Part shown: piece after piece, positions 35,402 to 43,168 of the stretch | Layout of the letters: every line of letters begins with the position of its first letter | Position numbering within the stretch: the stretch's first letter is position 1 | Assembly: GCA_035352635.1 (NCBI GenBank) | Contig: DAOPYA010000026.1 | Location: 1-48,402, forward strand | Reading direction: 5' to 3' | From: Rifleibacterium sp035352635 | Lineage (GTDB): Bacteria; Muiribacteriota; Ozemobacteria; Ozemobacterales; Ozemobacteraceae | DNA: 48,402 bases | Program-made: the position numbers and the translations under genes | Notes under the pieces: generated by a model | The model's database searches: none | What the model was told of the DNA's origin: nothing | What the model saw: only the letters and a program-made list of their open reading frames with translations

Positions 35402-36136
35402 ATGCTTGCACGATTAAAAGAGTTCTGGAGAGAATCAATGGCAATGGCAAAGCTTCGCCATGAATTATCGACACTTTTGCCAGCCGCCAGACTTGAAGAA
35501 CTTCTCAACCAGTTTCAGACTGTTTCCCGCAACGTTGATTGCCCGCACAACCCGAGCCATATTCTTTCATTTGTCACCGCCATGCTGAAAATGCCCAAAG
35601 GAATCGAAGGGGTGATCATCGAGGCCGGGTGTTTCAAAGGCGGCAGCACCGCTAAATTCAGCCTGGTTGCCCGATATCTGCAACGCGAACTGGTTGTATT
35701 CGATTCATTCGAAGGTCTGCCCGACAACAGCGAAAACCATGAAACAACGATTTCTGGCAGTTCTATTAAAGACTGGTTCAAAGCCAGAGAATTCTGCGGG
35801 TCACTTGATGAAGTTAAGAGTAACGTCAGCAAATACGGCGATATAAGCGTTTGCCGGTTCGTTAAAGGCTGGTTTGACAACACCCTTCCAGTCTTCAACG
35901 AAAAGATATGCGCCGCCTACCTCGATGTCGATCTGGCCTCATCGACGCGCACCTGCTTGCAGCATATCTACCCCAAATTGGTTCCGGGTGGGGTTCTGGT
36001 ATCGCAGGATGGCGATTTTCCGCTGGTCATCGACGTTTTTAAAGACGACAACTTCTGGCGACAAACAGTTGGCTGCGAAAAACCTCTCATACGGGGTCTC
36101 GGCAGCGAAAAAATGCTGACCATCATCAAAAAATAA
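35402..36136 (+). CDS. TylF/MycF-family SAM-dependent methyltransferase
   Basis: A 244-residue protein matching the TylF (macrocin O-methyltransferase) family. It has GVIIEAGCFKGGSTAKFS (AdoMet loop), ELVVFDSFEGLPDNSE, the family's best mark, then AAYLDVDLASSTRTCL and GGVLVSQDGDFP, which carry the metal-binding acids and catalytic region. AAGGA lies before the ATG. It stands alone between aas and a converging gene. In bacteria lacking macrolide clusters these enzymes usually methylate sugars, lipids or unknown small molecules. No secondary-metabolite genes are in the window. Residues 1-40 look helical and are not part of the fold. Confidence 0.82.
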   Translation: MLARLKEFWRESMAMAKLRHELSTLLPAARLEELLNQFQTVSRNVDCPHNPSHILSFVTAMLKMPKGIEGVIIEAGCFKGGSTAKFSLVARYLQRELVVFDSFEGLPDNSENHETTISGSSIKDWFKAREFCGSLDEVKSNVSKYGDISVCRFVKGWFDNTLPVFNEKICAAYLDVDLASSTRTCLQHIYPKLVPGGVLVSQDGDFPLVIDVFKDDNFWRQTVGCEKPLIRGLGSEKMLTIIKK

Positions 36137-36143
36137 CCAGAGA

Positions 36144-36977
36144 TCAGGCGGCAGTTTCGCCCCACAGATGACCCTGCAGCCAGACAACCGCCCGCACCTG
36201 GTCGCCGACCATGGGTGGTTTGCCCTTGCCGAGCACTTTTGCGCTGACCAGAATATCGAGCAGCTGTTCTTCCATTTCTGAGGAGCAGCCGATGACCACG
36301 CTGACGCGCCATAGTTTCTGACCAAGCATCGGCAATTCATATTCGGCAACCGCACGAACCGGCCCATGAATTTCATAATGATCGGCACCCAGTTCTTCAC
36401 GGTTAAACAAAGCCCAAAGCCCGTCAACCGAATCTTCTCCCGGCGCCAACGCCGCAAAAACGTAGGCAAAAGCCCTGAGAACAAACTGATAGGTAGCATC
36501 CTTGCGGTAGGCAAGGCGATCATGCAGATATCTGCTGTCGTAAAAAGTCAGCGCCAGCTCTTCTTCTTCGCCGACCAGCACCTGCAGCTGCGCTTCAAGC
36601 CGGTTATTAAACAATCTGACCCCGAGCAACCGGCATGAGCAGGTCACTCCCTCGCTGCTGAACGGAAAAACCGCCTGCAGCGCATTTGTCTGCCCCTGGT
36701 CATCACTGCGGATAATGCAGCTGAGACCATGTAGCCCATCAGGCCATTGCAGCAGCCAACCCGAAGGCTCGCTGGCCGGGGCCGCCGCGAACTGGTCGGG
36801 CCGCGCCGAAACATATGTTACTGCCAACTGGCTGGTGGCAATGATTTCAGAAATTGAATCAAAGAGTTGCGCCGTATCATCGTAGAAAAGTTCGATCTGA
36901 TCAAGATGCCCGGGCGACTGCTCTTCATTCAGTTCGATAATCAGCTTATCGCGGTCAAAAAGAAAGAGGTTTTCCAT
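36144..36977 (-). CDS. Unknown protein, possibly translated from a leaderless mRNA
   Basis: I do not recognise this protein. The start chosen is ATG 36977 (MENLFLFDRDKLIIELNEE), giving 277 residues; the longer open frame runs through a promoter. It is acidic, without signal peptide or membrane segments. It is rich in aromatic and charged residues, with alternating beta-like blocks (e.g. LQWPDGLHGLSCIIRSDDQG, EEELALTFYDSRYL). Near the end comes ELPMLGQKLWRVSVVIGCSS followed by GDQVRAVVWLQGHLWG, which looks like a small beta barrel. It converges on the TylF-like gene 7 bases away. The only promoter signal puts the RNA start at or next to the ATG, and no ribosome binding site is present. Confidence 0.7.
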   Translation of the reverse strand: MENLFLFDRDKLIIELNEEQSPGHLDQIELFYDDTAQLFDSISEIIATSQLAVTYVSARPDQFAAAPASEPSGWLLQWPDGLHGLSCIIRSDDQGQTNALQAVFPFSSEGVTCSCRLLGVRLFNNRLEAQLQVLVGEEEELALTFYDSRYLHDRLAYRKDATYQFVLRAFAYVFAALAPGEDSVDGLWALFNREELGADHYEIHGPVRAVAEYELPMLGQKLWRVSVVIGCSSEMEEQLLDILVSAKVLGKGKPPMVGDQVRAVVWLQGHLWGETAA

Positions 36978-36983
36978 TGGCTC

Positions 36984-37011
36984 AGTATAACATACAGGGT
37001 AGTGAGGTCGA
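36984..37011 (-). promoter_or_regulatory. Candidate promoter giving a leaderless transcript
   Basis: On the - strand TCGACC (37006-37011, 4 of 6), a 16-base spacer and TATACT (36984-36989, 5 of 6) end just 6 bases before the ATG at 36977. A usual start 7 bases past the -10 would be the A of the ATG. Confidence 0.5.
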
Positions 37012-37187
37012 GGGGCCAAAAAAAAGCAAAAAAAATCTTGTACGCCTGCAACTGCCCTTGGCCAAACCGGTATGCCAGACCCTGCCTTTGTCTGTCTTTG
37101 TACGCCGGCGCCCGAAAAATAATCGTTAAAGAAACTTCATTTGCGGTCGAAGGGGTTCATGGATTTGTTTGCCTCCTTATTTTTCAG

Positions 37188-37216
37188 TCCGGGATAAACC
37201 CCGGATTTCTTTTTTT
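37188..37216 (+). terminator. Orphan + strand terminator-like hairpin
   Basis: TCCGGG (37188-37193) pairs with CCCGGA (37200-37205) across a 6-base loop, followed by TTTCTTTTTTT. No + strand gene precedes it, so it may end a small RNA or read-through from the converging region. Confidence 0.45.
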
Positions 37217-37231
37217 AGGCAGTTTGAAAAA

Positions 37232-37274
37232 GATAAAACCCCTGCATGCGGCAATGCCGCACGCAGGGGTTTAT
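37232..37274 (-). terminator. Intrinsic terminator of the hcp operon
   Basis: Ten base pairs (37236-37245 with 37263-37272), one mismatch, then six more (37247-37252 with 37256-37261) close on a 3-base loop. On the - strand the stem is followed by TTTTATCTTTTT, 15 or so bases beyond the hcp stop. Confidence 0.88.
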
Positions 37275-37288
37275 AACTCAGAATTCGA

Positions 37289-38935
37289 TCAGTTGCCAGC
37301 CATCATTGCATCGATGTCTGCCTTGAATTCACCGGTCGGTTTGATGTCGAATTTTTCGACAAGAACCTTAACGACCGTGGGCGAGAGGAAAGCAGGAAGC
37401 GTAGGCCCGAGGCGGATTTTCTTAACTCCGAGGAAGAGCAGTGCCAGAAGGACAGCGACCGCTTTTTGCTCGTACCAGCCGATATCGAAAGAGAGTGGCA
37501 GCTCATTAATATCTTTGAGGCCAAACACTTCTTTGAGCTTGAGTGCGATTACGGCGAGCGAGTAGCTGTCGTTGCACTGACCGGCATCGAGAACCCGGGG
37601 GATGCCGCCGATATCACCGAGCTGCAGCTTGTTGTAGCGATACTTGGCGCAGCCGGCTGTCAGAATGACAGTGCCTTCGGGCAGGTTCTGTGCCACATCA
37701 GTGAAATACTGGCGCCCTTTCTGGCGGCCATCGCAACCGGCCATTACCACAAATCTCTTGATTGCACCGCTCTTAACTGCGGCAACGACTTTATCAGCGA
37801 GAGCAAGAACCTGATTGTGCGCGAATCCGCCCACGATTTCGCCCGTTTCGATTTCGGTCGGGGGCTGGCAGGTCTTTGCCTGAGCGATGATCGCCGAGAA
37901 ATCTTTTTTGCCATCGCCGATGCGGTCAGCAATGTGCCTGATGCCAGGGTAACCGGCATTGCCAGTCGTGTAGATTCTGTCTTTGTAAGCATCTTTAACC
38001 GGCACAATACAGTTGGTGGTCATGAGAATCGGGCCGTTAAAGCTGGCGAATTCGGTATCCTGTTTCCACCAGGCGTTGCCATAGTTGCCATGAAAGTGGC
38101 TGTATTTCTTGAAAGTCGGGTAGTAATTGGCGGGCAGCATTTCGCTGTGGGTATAAATATCGATGCCGGCATCTTTGGTCTGTTCGAGCAGATCATGGAA
38201 ATCACGCAGATCATGACCGGAAACGAGGATACCGGGGCGTTTGCCGACGCCGATCTTAACTTTGGTAATTTCAGGGTTACCGTAGGTTGAGGTGTTGGCC
38301 TTGTCGAGCAATGCCATGGTAGTTACGGCAATCTGACCGCATTCCATGACCAGGGCGACCATGGCGTCAACGCTGAGATTTTTGGTGGTCGAGGCCAGAG
38401 CCTTGACCAGAAATTTGTTGATGCTATCGTCGTGGTGTTTGAGAACCGCGGCGTGTTCGGCGTAGGCAGCCACACCCTTGAGACCATAGGTGAGCAGTTC
38501 GCGCAGCGATCTGACATCTTCATTTTCGGTGGCCAAAACGCCAACCTTCACAGCCTTGGCGAGGTAATCGGCCTTAGAGGCTGGTTTCCAGGTGGAGGCT
38601 TCTGACAGACCGGCAACATTGACGCCGGCTGCGGCGAGTTTGCCCTTCAGCTCGTCGCGGAATTTGATTACACGGTCGATCTGGGCGTAGAAGCGGTTAT
38701 CGTCAAAATTGGCGTTGGTAATGGTCATGAACAATGAATTGCAGACCAGTTCCCCGAGTTCATTGGTAACCAGGCCCTTGGCGGCAGCGAGTTCACCGAG
38801 TTCGCCGAGCCCCTTCAGAACGAACAGCAACAGATCCTGAAGGTTAGCGGTTTCTGGCTGTTTGCCGCAGACGCCTTTAACAGAACAACCCTTGCAAGCA
38901 GCGGTTTCCTGGCACTGAAAACAGAACATACTCAT
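37289..38935 (-). CDS. hcp: Hybrid-cluster protein (hydroxylamine/NO reductase), class I
   Basis: A 548-residue hybrid-cluster protein. The N-terminal cubane site is C5-x2-C8-x8-C17-x5-C23, the spacing of class I Hcps of strict anaerobes. The hybrid cluster ligands are recognisable in the HSEMLPANYYP, FNGPILMTTNCIVP, TAGCAKYRYNKL and DAGQCNDSYS segments. Hcp reduces hydroxylamine in vitro and in E. coli acts as a high-affinity NO reductase. AAGGAGAG is 7 bases before the ATG. It is third after a ferredoxin and a cupin on the same strand; the 102-base gap upstream has no recognised regulator site, so it is probably read from the ferredoxin promoter. A strong terminator follows. Confidence 0.97.
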   Translation of the reverse strand: MSMFCFQCQETAACKGCSVKGVCGKQPETANLQDLLLFVLKGLGELGELAAAKGLVTNELGELVCNSLFMTITNANFDDNRFYAQIDRVIKFRDELKGKLAAAGVNVAGLSEASTWKPASKADYLAKAVKVGVLATENEDVRSLRELLTYGLKGVAAYAEHAAVLKHHDDSINKFLVKALASTTKNLSVDAMVALVMECGQIAVTTMALLDKANTSTYGNPEITKVKIGVGKRPGILVSGHDLRDFHDLLEQTKDAGIDIYTHSEMLPANYYPTFKKYSHFHGNYGNAWWKQDTEFASFNGPILMTTNCIVPVKDAYKDRIYTTGNAGYPGIRHIADRIGDGKKDFSAIIAQAKTCQPPTEIETGEIVGGFAHNQVLALADKVVAAVKSGAIKRFVVMAGCDGRQKGRQYFTDVAQNLPEGTVILTAGCAKYRYNKLQLGDIGGIPRVLDAGQCNDSYSLAVIALKLKEVFGLKDINELPLSFDIGWYEQKAVAVLLALLFLGVKKIRLGPTLPAFLSPTVVKVLVEKFDIKPTGEFKADIDAMMAGN

Positions 38936-39037
38936 AAATAGTCTCTCCTTGAAATATTGAATAATTAATTCTTGAACGGATTTAAAACAAATCTTGCTTC
39001 ACGAAAGCCTGATGGCAGTTTATGTAAGCGTAGAAGC

Positions 39038-39382
39038 TTAATCACCCTGCTCATTCTTTGAACGAATCATGATCAAAAGCATTTTAAAGGCCTCGCCTGG
39101 CAACACGGCATGCGGAACATTTGCCGGCATGATCAGGCCTTCCCCGGCCTTCACTACGTGGATATTGCTGCCAACCTGAAAACTGCCCTTCCCTTCAAGC
39201 ACCTGCACCGTCGCATCGTATGGCGATTTGTGTTCGGTTATACCCTGGCCAGCGGCAATGGCAAACAAAGTCAGACTGCCGGCTGGCTTGTCGAGAAGTG
39301 TCTTGCTGACAATCGAGCCATCAGCAAAAGTAACGAATCCAGCGAGATCAATAACGATTTCGGGTTTCCAGACCTGAGTCAT
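39038..39382 (-). CDS. Small cupin-domain protein
   Basis: A 114-residue single cupin. Motif 1 is present as QGITEHKSPYDATVQVLEGKG (G-x5-H-x-H-type, with one His kept) and motif 2 as EGLIMPANVPHAVL (with the late His). AAGGAGG lies 10 bases before the ATG. It begins 24 bases after the ferredoxin gene and is followed by hcp, so it belongs to the nitrosative-stress operon. Such small cupins often accompany Hcp in anaerobes. A metal-binding or sensing role is likely; the activity is unknown. Confidence 0.88.
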   Translation of the reverse strand: MTQVWKPEIVIDLAGFVTFADGSIVSKTLLDKPAGSLTLFAIAAGQGITEHKSPYDATVQVLEGKGSFQVGSNIHVVKAGEGLIMPANVPHAVLPGEAFKMLLIMIRSKNEQGD

Positions 39383-39406
39383 TTTAACAAAGCCTCCTTG
39401 TAGTTG

Positions 39407-40213
39407 TCAGTATATTCGTGAAGTTTTAATAATTTCGCCATCAAGGCTCATCGTTACTTCATCGACGACGAGATTCTTCGGGCTTGAACGTTCGAGGGCC
39501 GCCTTGACCATGGCAGTCAGACCACCACAGCATGGCACTTCCATGCGCAGAATGATGACGCGGGGGATATTGTTGGCAACAAAAATTTCGGCGAGCTTTT
39601 CAACATAACCTTCGCTGCGGTCAAGCTTCGGGCAGGCAATAGCTACTGAACGACCGCGGATATAGCGCCAGTGAACATCAGGGCTGGTTACTGGCGAGCA
39701 GGTGCTGAGAATGACCAGTTCGCGGTTATCAAAAAACGGCGCGCGGGTCGGCAGAAGATGAAGCTGCAAAGGCCACTGGGAAATTTCTGACTTCATGACT
39801 ACGGGCATCGTACCTTCGGCAACCTGCACAGCCGGTTTCGCCTGCGCCTGCACCGCCCGCATTCTGCTGCCCGGGCAACCGCCGCCCGCGTGCTGTGTCT
39901 GCGCGGCTGCGAGTTTCTGCTCGTGCACTTTGTGTGAGTCGCGCATAAATTTAACACCGGCTTCGCCACGCGTTTTATCAACATGGGCGATCGTTTTGTC
40001 AAAATCAAATTCTTCGCTTTCGCGTTCGGTGATCTTCAGGGCGCCGGTCGGGCAGGCCCCTATACAGTCGCCAAAACCATCGCAGTAGGTTTCTTTAACG
40101 AGTTTCGCCTTGCCGTTAACCAGTTGCAGAGCGCCTTCGGCACAACCGGTAATGCAATTGCCGCAGCCATTGCAGAGTTCTTCGTTAATCGAGATGATTT
40201 TGCGCAGTGCCAT
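39407..40213 (-). CDS. 4Fe-4S ferredoxin-like protein, probable Hcp electron donor
   Basis: A 268-residue protein. Cluster 1 is standard: C14-x2-C17-x2-C20-x3-C24. Cluster 2 reads CDGFGDCIGACP, where C44, C50 and C54 are present but the second expected Cys is Gly, as is common in this family of Hcp-linked ferredoxins. A further Cys-containing part follows: a GGGCPGS segment near 113-119, then an alpha/beta domain of about 165-268 with STCSPV, IACPKLDR and EVPCCGGL. AAGGAG is 6 bases before the ATG. It is the first gene of the operon, so it probably feeds electrons to Hcp. Predicted to be cytoplasmic. Confidence 0.9.
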   Translation of the reverse strand: MALRKIISINEELCNGCGNCITGCAEGALQLVNGKAKLVKETYCDGFGDCIGACPTGALKITERESEEFDFDKTIAHVDKTRGEAGVKFMRDSHKVHEQKLAAAQTQHAGGGCPGSRMRAVQAQAKPAVQVAEGTMPVVMKSEISQWPLQLHLLPTRAPFFDNRELVILSTCSPVTSPDVHWRYIRGRSVAIACPKLDRSEGYVEKLAEIFVANNIPRVIILRMEVPCCGGLTAMVKAALERSSPKNLVVDEVTMSLDGEIIKTSRIY

Positions 40214-40250
40214 ATTTTGCTCCTTGGTTTTCTTGTGTTCTTACATTATT

Positions 40251-40293
40251 ATTATGGTCGAAAACGCACATTTAGGCTTTGACTTAAGTCAAA
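40251..40293 (-). promoter_or_regulatory. HcpR-type operator and promoter of the ferredoxin-cupin-hcp operon
   Basis: TTTGACTTAAGTCAAA (40278-40293) is a perfect 16-bp palindrome matching the TTGAC-N4-GTCAA motif of HcpR/DNR-type Crp/Fnr regulators. On the - strand a -10 CATAAT lies at 40251-40256. The predicted start near 40244 puts the operator centre (40285.5) about 41.5 bases upstream, the class II activator position. It lies in the 115-base gap between the operon and the divergent regulator gene, so it may also act on the regulator's own promoter. Confidence 0.85.
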
Positions 40294-40328
40294 TGCAGTA
40301 ACTTTTTTTATTTATTTTGTGAGGTTCT

Positions 40329-41024
40329 ATGGAAAAGACTCTGGCAGACAGTTTCAGCAAAAGTGACCTGCTTCGCGAAATGCAACCGGAGTTTCTGGAA
40401 GCCCTGGCGTCCATAACCGTCGAACGCCGCCTGCCGGCCGGGCAGACATTGTTTTTGCAGCACCAGGAAGCGACCGGCTTCTACCTGATCAACACTGGCC
40501 TGGTCAAAATTTACCGGATCGGCAACGATGGTCGCGAGCAATTGATTCACCAGTTTGGCGAAGGCGAGGTCGTCGGCGAAGTGCCGGTTTTTCAGGGAAC
40601 CGCCTACCCGGCCTGTGCCACTGCAGTGACAGACTGCGAAGTGCTATATTTTGGGCGTGACCGCTTTATCGCGCTTGGCAGGCAGCAGCCTGAGATATTT
40701 CTTAATATGCTCGCGATTTTATCAAGGCGTTTGCGCCAGTTTGTAGAGCTGATCGATGATCTGTCGCTAAAAGACGTGGCGGCGCGACTCGCCAAATACC
40801 TGATTCACAACTGCGAACCCGGTGCGAAACGAACAGTTGAGCTTGAGCAAACCAAGGGTGCTCTTGCCTCAAAACTCGGCACTATACCGGCAACCTTGAG
40901 CCGCACATTTAAAAAGCTGCAAGAACTCGGTGTCATAAGGGTAAACAACAACAGAATTGAAATTCTCGACGATACTATCCTTGCAAACATCGCCAACGGC
41001 GAAAAACTCGCTGATCAGGGCTGA
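40329..41024 (+). CDS. hcpR: Crp/Fnr-family regulator, HcpR type
   Basis: A 231-residue Crp/Fnr regulator. The N-terminal cNMP-like beta barrel (about 20-125) shows EATGFYLINTGLVKIYRI and EGEVVGEVPVFQG. A dimer helix (about 125-150) is followed by a winged helix (about 170-215) with recognition helix region GTIPATLSRTFKKL. No N-terminal Cys cluster like Fnr is present, so oxygen sensing by 4Fe-4S is unlikely; HcpR proteins are reported to sense NO, in some cases through heme. It lies divergently next to the ferredoxin-cupin-hcp operon with a perfect palindrome between, which fits HcpR control. GAGG lies 5-6 bases before the ATG. Confidence 0.88.
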   Translation: MEKTLADSFSKSDLLREMQPEFLEALASITVERRLPAGQTLFLQHQEATGFYLINTGLVKIYRIGNDGREQLIHQFGEGEVVGEVPVFQGTAYPACATAVTDCEVLYFGRDRFIALGRQQPEIFLNMLAILSRRLRQFVELIDDLSLKDVAARLAKYLIHNCEPGAKRTVELEQTKGALASKLGTIPATLSRTFKKLQELGVIRVNNNRIEILDDTILANIANGEKLADQG

Positions 41025-41181
41025 CCGCTGCGCAATCTGGCATTAACACTGCTGCCATAACCAGTCAGGTCCAAATGTTGCAGATACCATCGAATACGGC
41101 AATTACCAACTTTGGTCAGTTCACCGACCAGCCTGTCAGTCGGGTTTCTTTGTTTACCCAGGCATCAACATGTCGCTCGCC

Positions 41182-41231
41182 AAAAAAATAACTGCCCTGT
41201 TTTATGCCAACCTGGCTAAAAACAGGGCAGT
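41182..41231 (-). terminator. Intrinsic terminator of the Trp-rich repeat protein gene
   Basis: A perfect 13-bp stem (41191-41203 with 41219-41231) has a 15-base loop. On the - strand it is followed by TATTTTTTTG. It lies about 65 bases past the repeat-protein stop. A second weak stem (41124-41128 with 41139-41143) followed by T's on the + strand could serve hcpR. The rest of 41025-41296 shows nothing recognisable. Confidence 0.8.
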
Positions 41232-41296
41232 CTTGTATCAACCAATCACCTGGCGGGCCATTTCATTATTGCCCGCAGTATACCAAACCCGTAGGT

Positions 41297-42511
41297 TCAG
41301 TTCTGATGAAGCTTCTCGAAGTTGCGCTTTTCTCTGAGAATGCGCCGGTATTTTTGGACTGTTTCTAGTTGCTCATCGGCAGCGGTAAGCTGTGCCAGTG
41401 ACTCTTTAACCCCGTCAAGCTTTTCAACAGAGTAGACGAACTGGCAGACGCGTGCGATCTGGGCCGTATCAACCTTGACGCTTTCGAACGGGTTGCGGCG
41501 GGGGGCCAAAACAACCCCGGAGTCGCCGACGCTGCCGGCAATGCGCGCCGCGTCACGATAACCGATGGCTTTGAGACGTTCACGAGCCTGGGCAGCCACC
41601 TGGGCAGAGGGAAATCTAGAAATGCAGTTGCGATAGGCGTCGGCAGCTGAGGATTTGCGACCTACATGCTCGTTGAGAACCCCGAGAACATAAAGTGCAT
41701 CTGGAATCAGGCGCTCATTGTCGTGGCGATCATACTGGGCAAGAAAATCCTGGTATTCTTGAATTGCCTGCCAGTAATCATTGAGGTTGGCGGTGCAATA
41801 ACCGACCATGTAGGCGGCATCACGTCTGACGTATTCGCCGCTGCCCATGCGGGCAATCGAACGAAACAGGTCACGGGCCGCAGAAATTTCGTTATTATTA
41901 AGCAGAAAGTGCGCCCTGCTGAGTTGTGGGTCGAAAGCACTGCCGGTGGCATCAAAGCCCATCTGTTCGAGCAACAGATAGAGATACGGTCGTTGCGCCT
42001 CGGTCAGCTGAATTCGACTGACCAGCTCGTTAAAAAGAAGGTCTTCAACCCTGACCCATGGATCGCCGCTGGTAGGGTAAACAACCCGTCGGCCAGTTGC
42101 ATCCTCGCGCCATGCCCAGCCTGAGAAAGGATAAACTACACGGTGACCGTCACGGCCTTCAGTCCAGGTCCAACCTGAGAGCGGGTAAGCAACTCGAATG
42201 CCATCGCGGCCTTCGGTCCAGGTCCAGCCTGAGAGCGGGTAGACTATCCGCCGGCCGTCGTTGCCTTCGGTCCAGGTCCAGCCGGAAATCGGAAAAATCA
42301 CCCGCCGACCATTCCGGCTTTCAGTCCAGGTCCAGCCTGAGAGCGGGTAGACAACCCGATGCCCATCGGAGCCTTCGGTCCAGGTCCAGCCCGTGGAAGG
42401 ATAAAAAACGCTAAGGCCGTCCTGCCCCTTTGTCCAGGTCAGGTCTGTGGCAAAACAAGGCAGCAGTGCAACCGTCAGCATAACCAGCAGCAGGCCGAAA
42501 ACTTTTTTCAT
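41297..42511 (-). CDS. Exported protein with seven 18-residue Trp-rich repeats and TPR-like domain
   Basis: A 404-residue protein of unknown function. A signal peptide (about 1-21, KVFGLLLVMLTVALLPC) is followed by seven tandem 18-residue repeats at about 24-149, consensus WTWTEG-x-DG-x-RVVYPLSG. The first and last units are the most divergent (WTKGQDGLSVFYPSTG; WREDATGRRVVYPTSG). Then come helical repeats, about 160-310, of TPR type (e.g. AYMVGYCTANLNDYWQAIQEYQDFL, ALYVLGVLNEHVGRKSSAADAYRNCI), and a basic helical tail. The repeats are beta-like and may form a small propeller or solenoid; the Cys after the signal core could instead suggest a lipoprotein. GAGAGG precedes the ATG. It is followed by a strong terminator. 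Confidence 0.85.
   Translation of the reverse strand: MKKVFGLLLVMLTVALLPCFATDLTWTKGQDGLSVFYPSTGWTWTEGSDGHRVVYPLSGWTWTESRNGRRVIFPISGWTWTEGNDGRRIVYPLSGWTWTEGRDGIRVAYPLSGWTWTEGRDGHRVVYPFSGWAWREDATGRRVVYPTSGDPWVRVEDLLFNELVSRIQLTEAQRPYLYLLLEQMGFDATGSAFDPQLSRAHFLLNNNEISAARDLFRSIARMGSGEYVRRDAAYMVGYCTANLNDYWQAIQEYQDFLAQYDRHDNERLIPDALYVLGVLNEHVGRKSSAADAYRNCISRFPSAQVAAQARERLKAIGYRDAARIAGSVGDSGVVLAPRRNPFESVKVDTAQIARVCQFVYSVEKLDGVKESLAQLTAADEQLETVQKYRRILREKRNFEKLHQN
42065..42442 (-). repeat. Seven tandem 54-bp coding repeats
   Basis: The 54-bp unit encodes the 18-residue Trp-rich repeat. The stretch GTCCAGGTCCAGCC (+ strand) recurs in almost every unit, so copies are alike at base level and not only in protein, which suggests recent expansion or gene conversion. 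Confidence 0.88.
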
Positions 42512-42659
42512 ACATTACCTCTCTCAGTTTCAATAGAACGTATTCTACCAATTCCACAATCAAAGAACAAGCCTTGTGTCACCCCAGGGCAAACAGCGGT
42601 GGTCTGAAATAATTGGTCAAGCCGATAAAGGAGTTTCTCGAAAGAGCTGATGAATTGAT

Positions 42660-43043
42660 TTATCTGTTGGCCAGAGGTGCCAGAACCATTACCAGAATAA
42701 TAAAAACACTGACCAGAATGGCCACCAGAATGAAAAAATGTGGCACAAAGCGAACCGGTGCGACGGCAGCCGGTTTGCCCGAAGAGTCTCGCCCGGCAAG
42801 CCACTTAACCGCTACCAGTTGGCGAAAACAGGCCTGAAAAAAGCCCAGAGAAAGAATGCCGAACAAGGCAAAGAGCATAAAACCGCCTGAGCCAGCTTCA
42901 TAAGTCAGATAACTCATATAAAGGCTTATGCAGAAGCAACTTGCAGAAAGACCTGCGCCAAACCACAAAGCCATAACCGACCCGCTTTCATTCTCGTTGA
43001 TGCTCAGGCATATAAACATACCAGGCACAAATCTGCCAGTCAT
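42660..43043 (-). CDS. Small integral membrane protein (unknown)
   Basis: The frame is open from 43118 (a GTG), but ATG 43043 (MTGRFVPGMFICLSINENESG) is a plausible start, giving 127 residues; neither has a strong ribosome binding site. Three hydrophobic segments are visible: VMALWFGAGLSASCFCISLYM, GFMLFALFGILSLGFFQAC and, near the end, FFILVAILVSVFIILVMVLA, with a short soluble loop (KWLAGRDSSGKPAAV) between. No family recognised. It lies 3' of the WG-repeat gene with the same orientation, about 125 bases away, and 5' of the Trp-repeat gene, so it may belong to one transcription unit. Confidence 0.55.
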   Translation of the reverse strand: MTGRFVPGMFICLSINENESGSVMALWFGAGLSASCFCISLYMSYLTYEAGSGGFMLFALFGILSLGFFQACFRQLVAVKWLAGRDSSGKPAAVAPVRFVPHFFILVAILVSVFIILVMVLAPLANR

Positions 43044-43168
43044 TTTTCCCGAAACGCTGGTTCCGCATTCACCAGGGGAGTTCCCGGACTTACTGCAACG
43101 ATGACGCCAGAAACACACAAATCAATAGCCCGTGGCACCTCGCATCAGTCGTTCTGGCTATCTTCAGG

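Larger units (their letters stand above)
36978..37288. other. Gene-free interval with two hairpins
   Basis: About 310 bases between the unknown gene and hcp. It holds the promoter of the former (36984-37011), a small GC-rich hairpin followed by a T-run on the + strand (37188-37216), and the hcp terminator (37232-37274). Reading frames crossing it lack good starts. On the - strand AAGGAGG is followed 11 bases later by an ATG that opens only a 7-codon frame. No tRNA-like or known riboswitch fold was recognised. Confidence 0.5.

Noticed and set aside
36867..37565. 232-codon + strand frame across the gap and hcp
   Set aside because: It crosses two promoters or terminators, overlaps conserved hcp sequence and lacks a start signal.
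38936..39037. Second HcpR site in front of hcp
   Set aside because: The AT-rich gap holds only an imperfect GAAT-N5-ATTC repeat and no TTGAC/GTCAA pair.
42097..42414. + strand repeat frame with Arg/Ser-rich units
   Set aside because: It mirrors the Trp-rich repeats of the - strand gene in another frame; the - strand reading has a signal peptide, a ribosome binding site and a downstream domain.
42065..42442. Possible CRISPR array from evenly spaced repeats
   Set aside because: The 54-bp unit is repeated with no unique spacers and stays in frame in an exported protein, so it is a coding tandem repeat.
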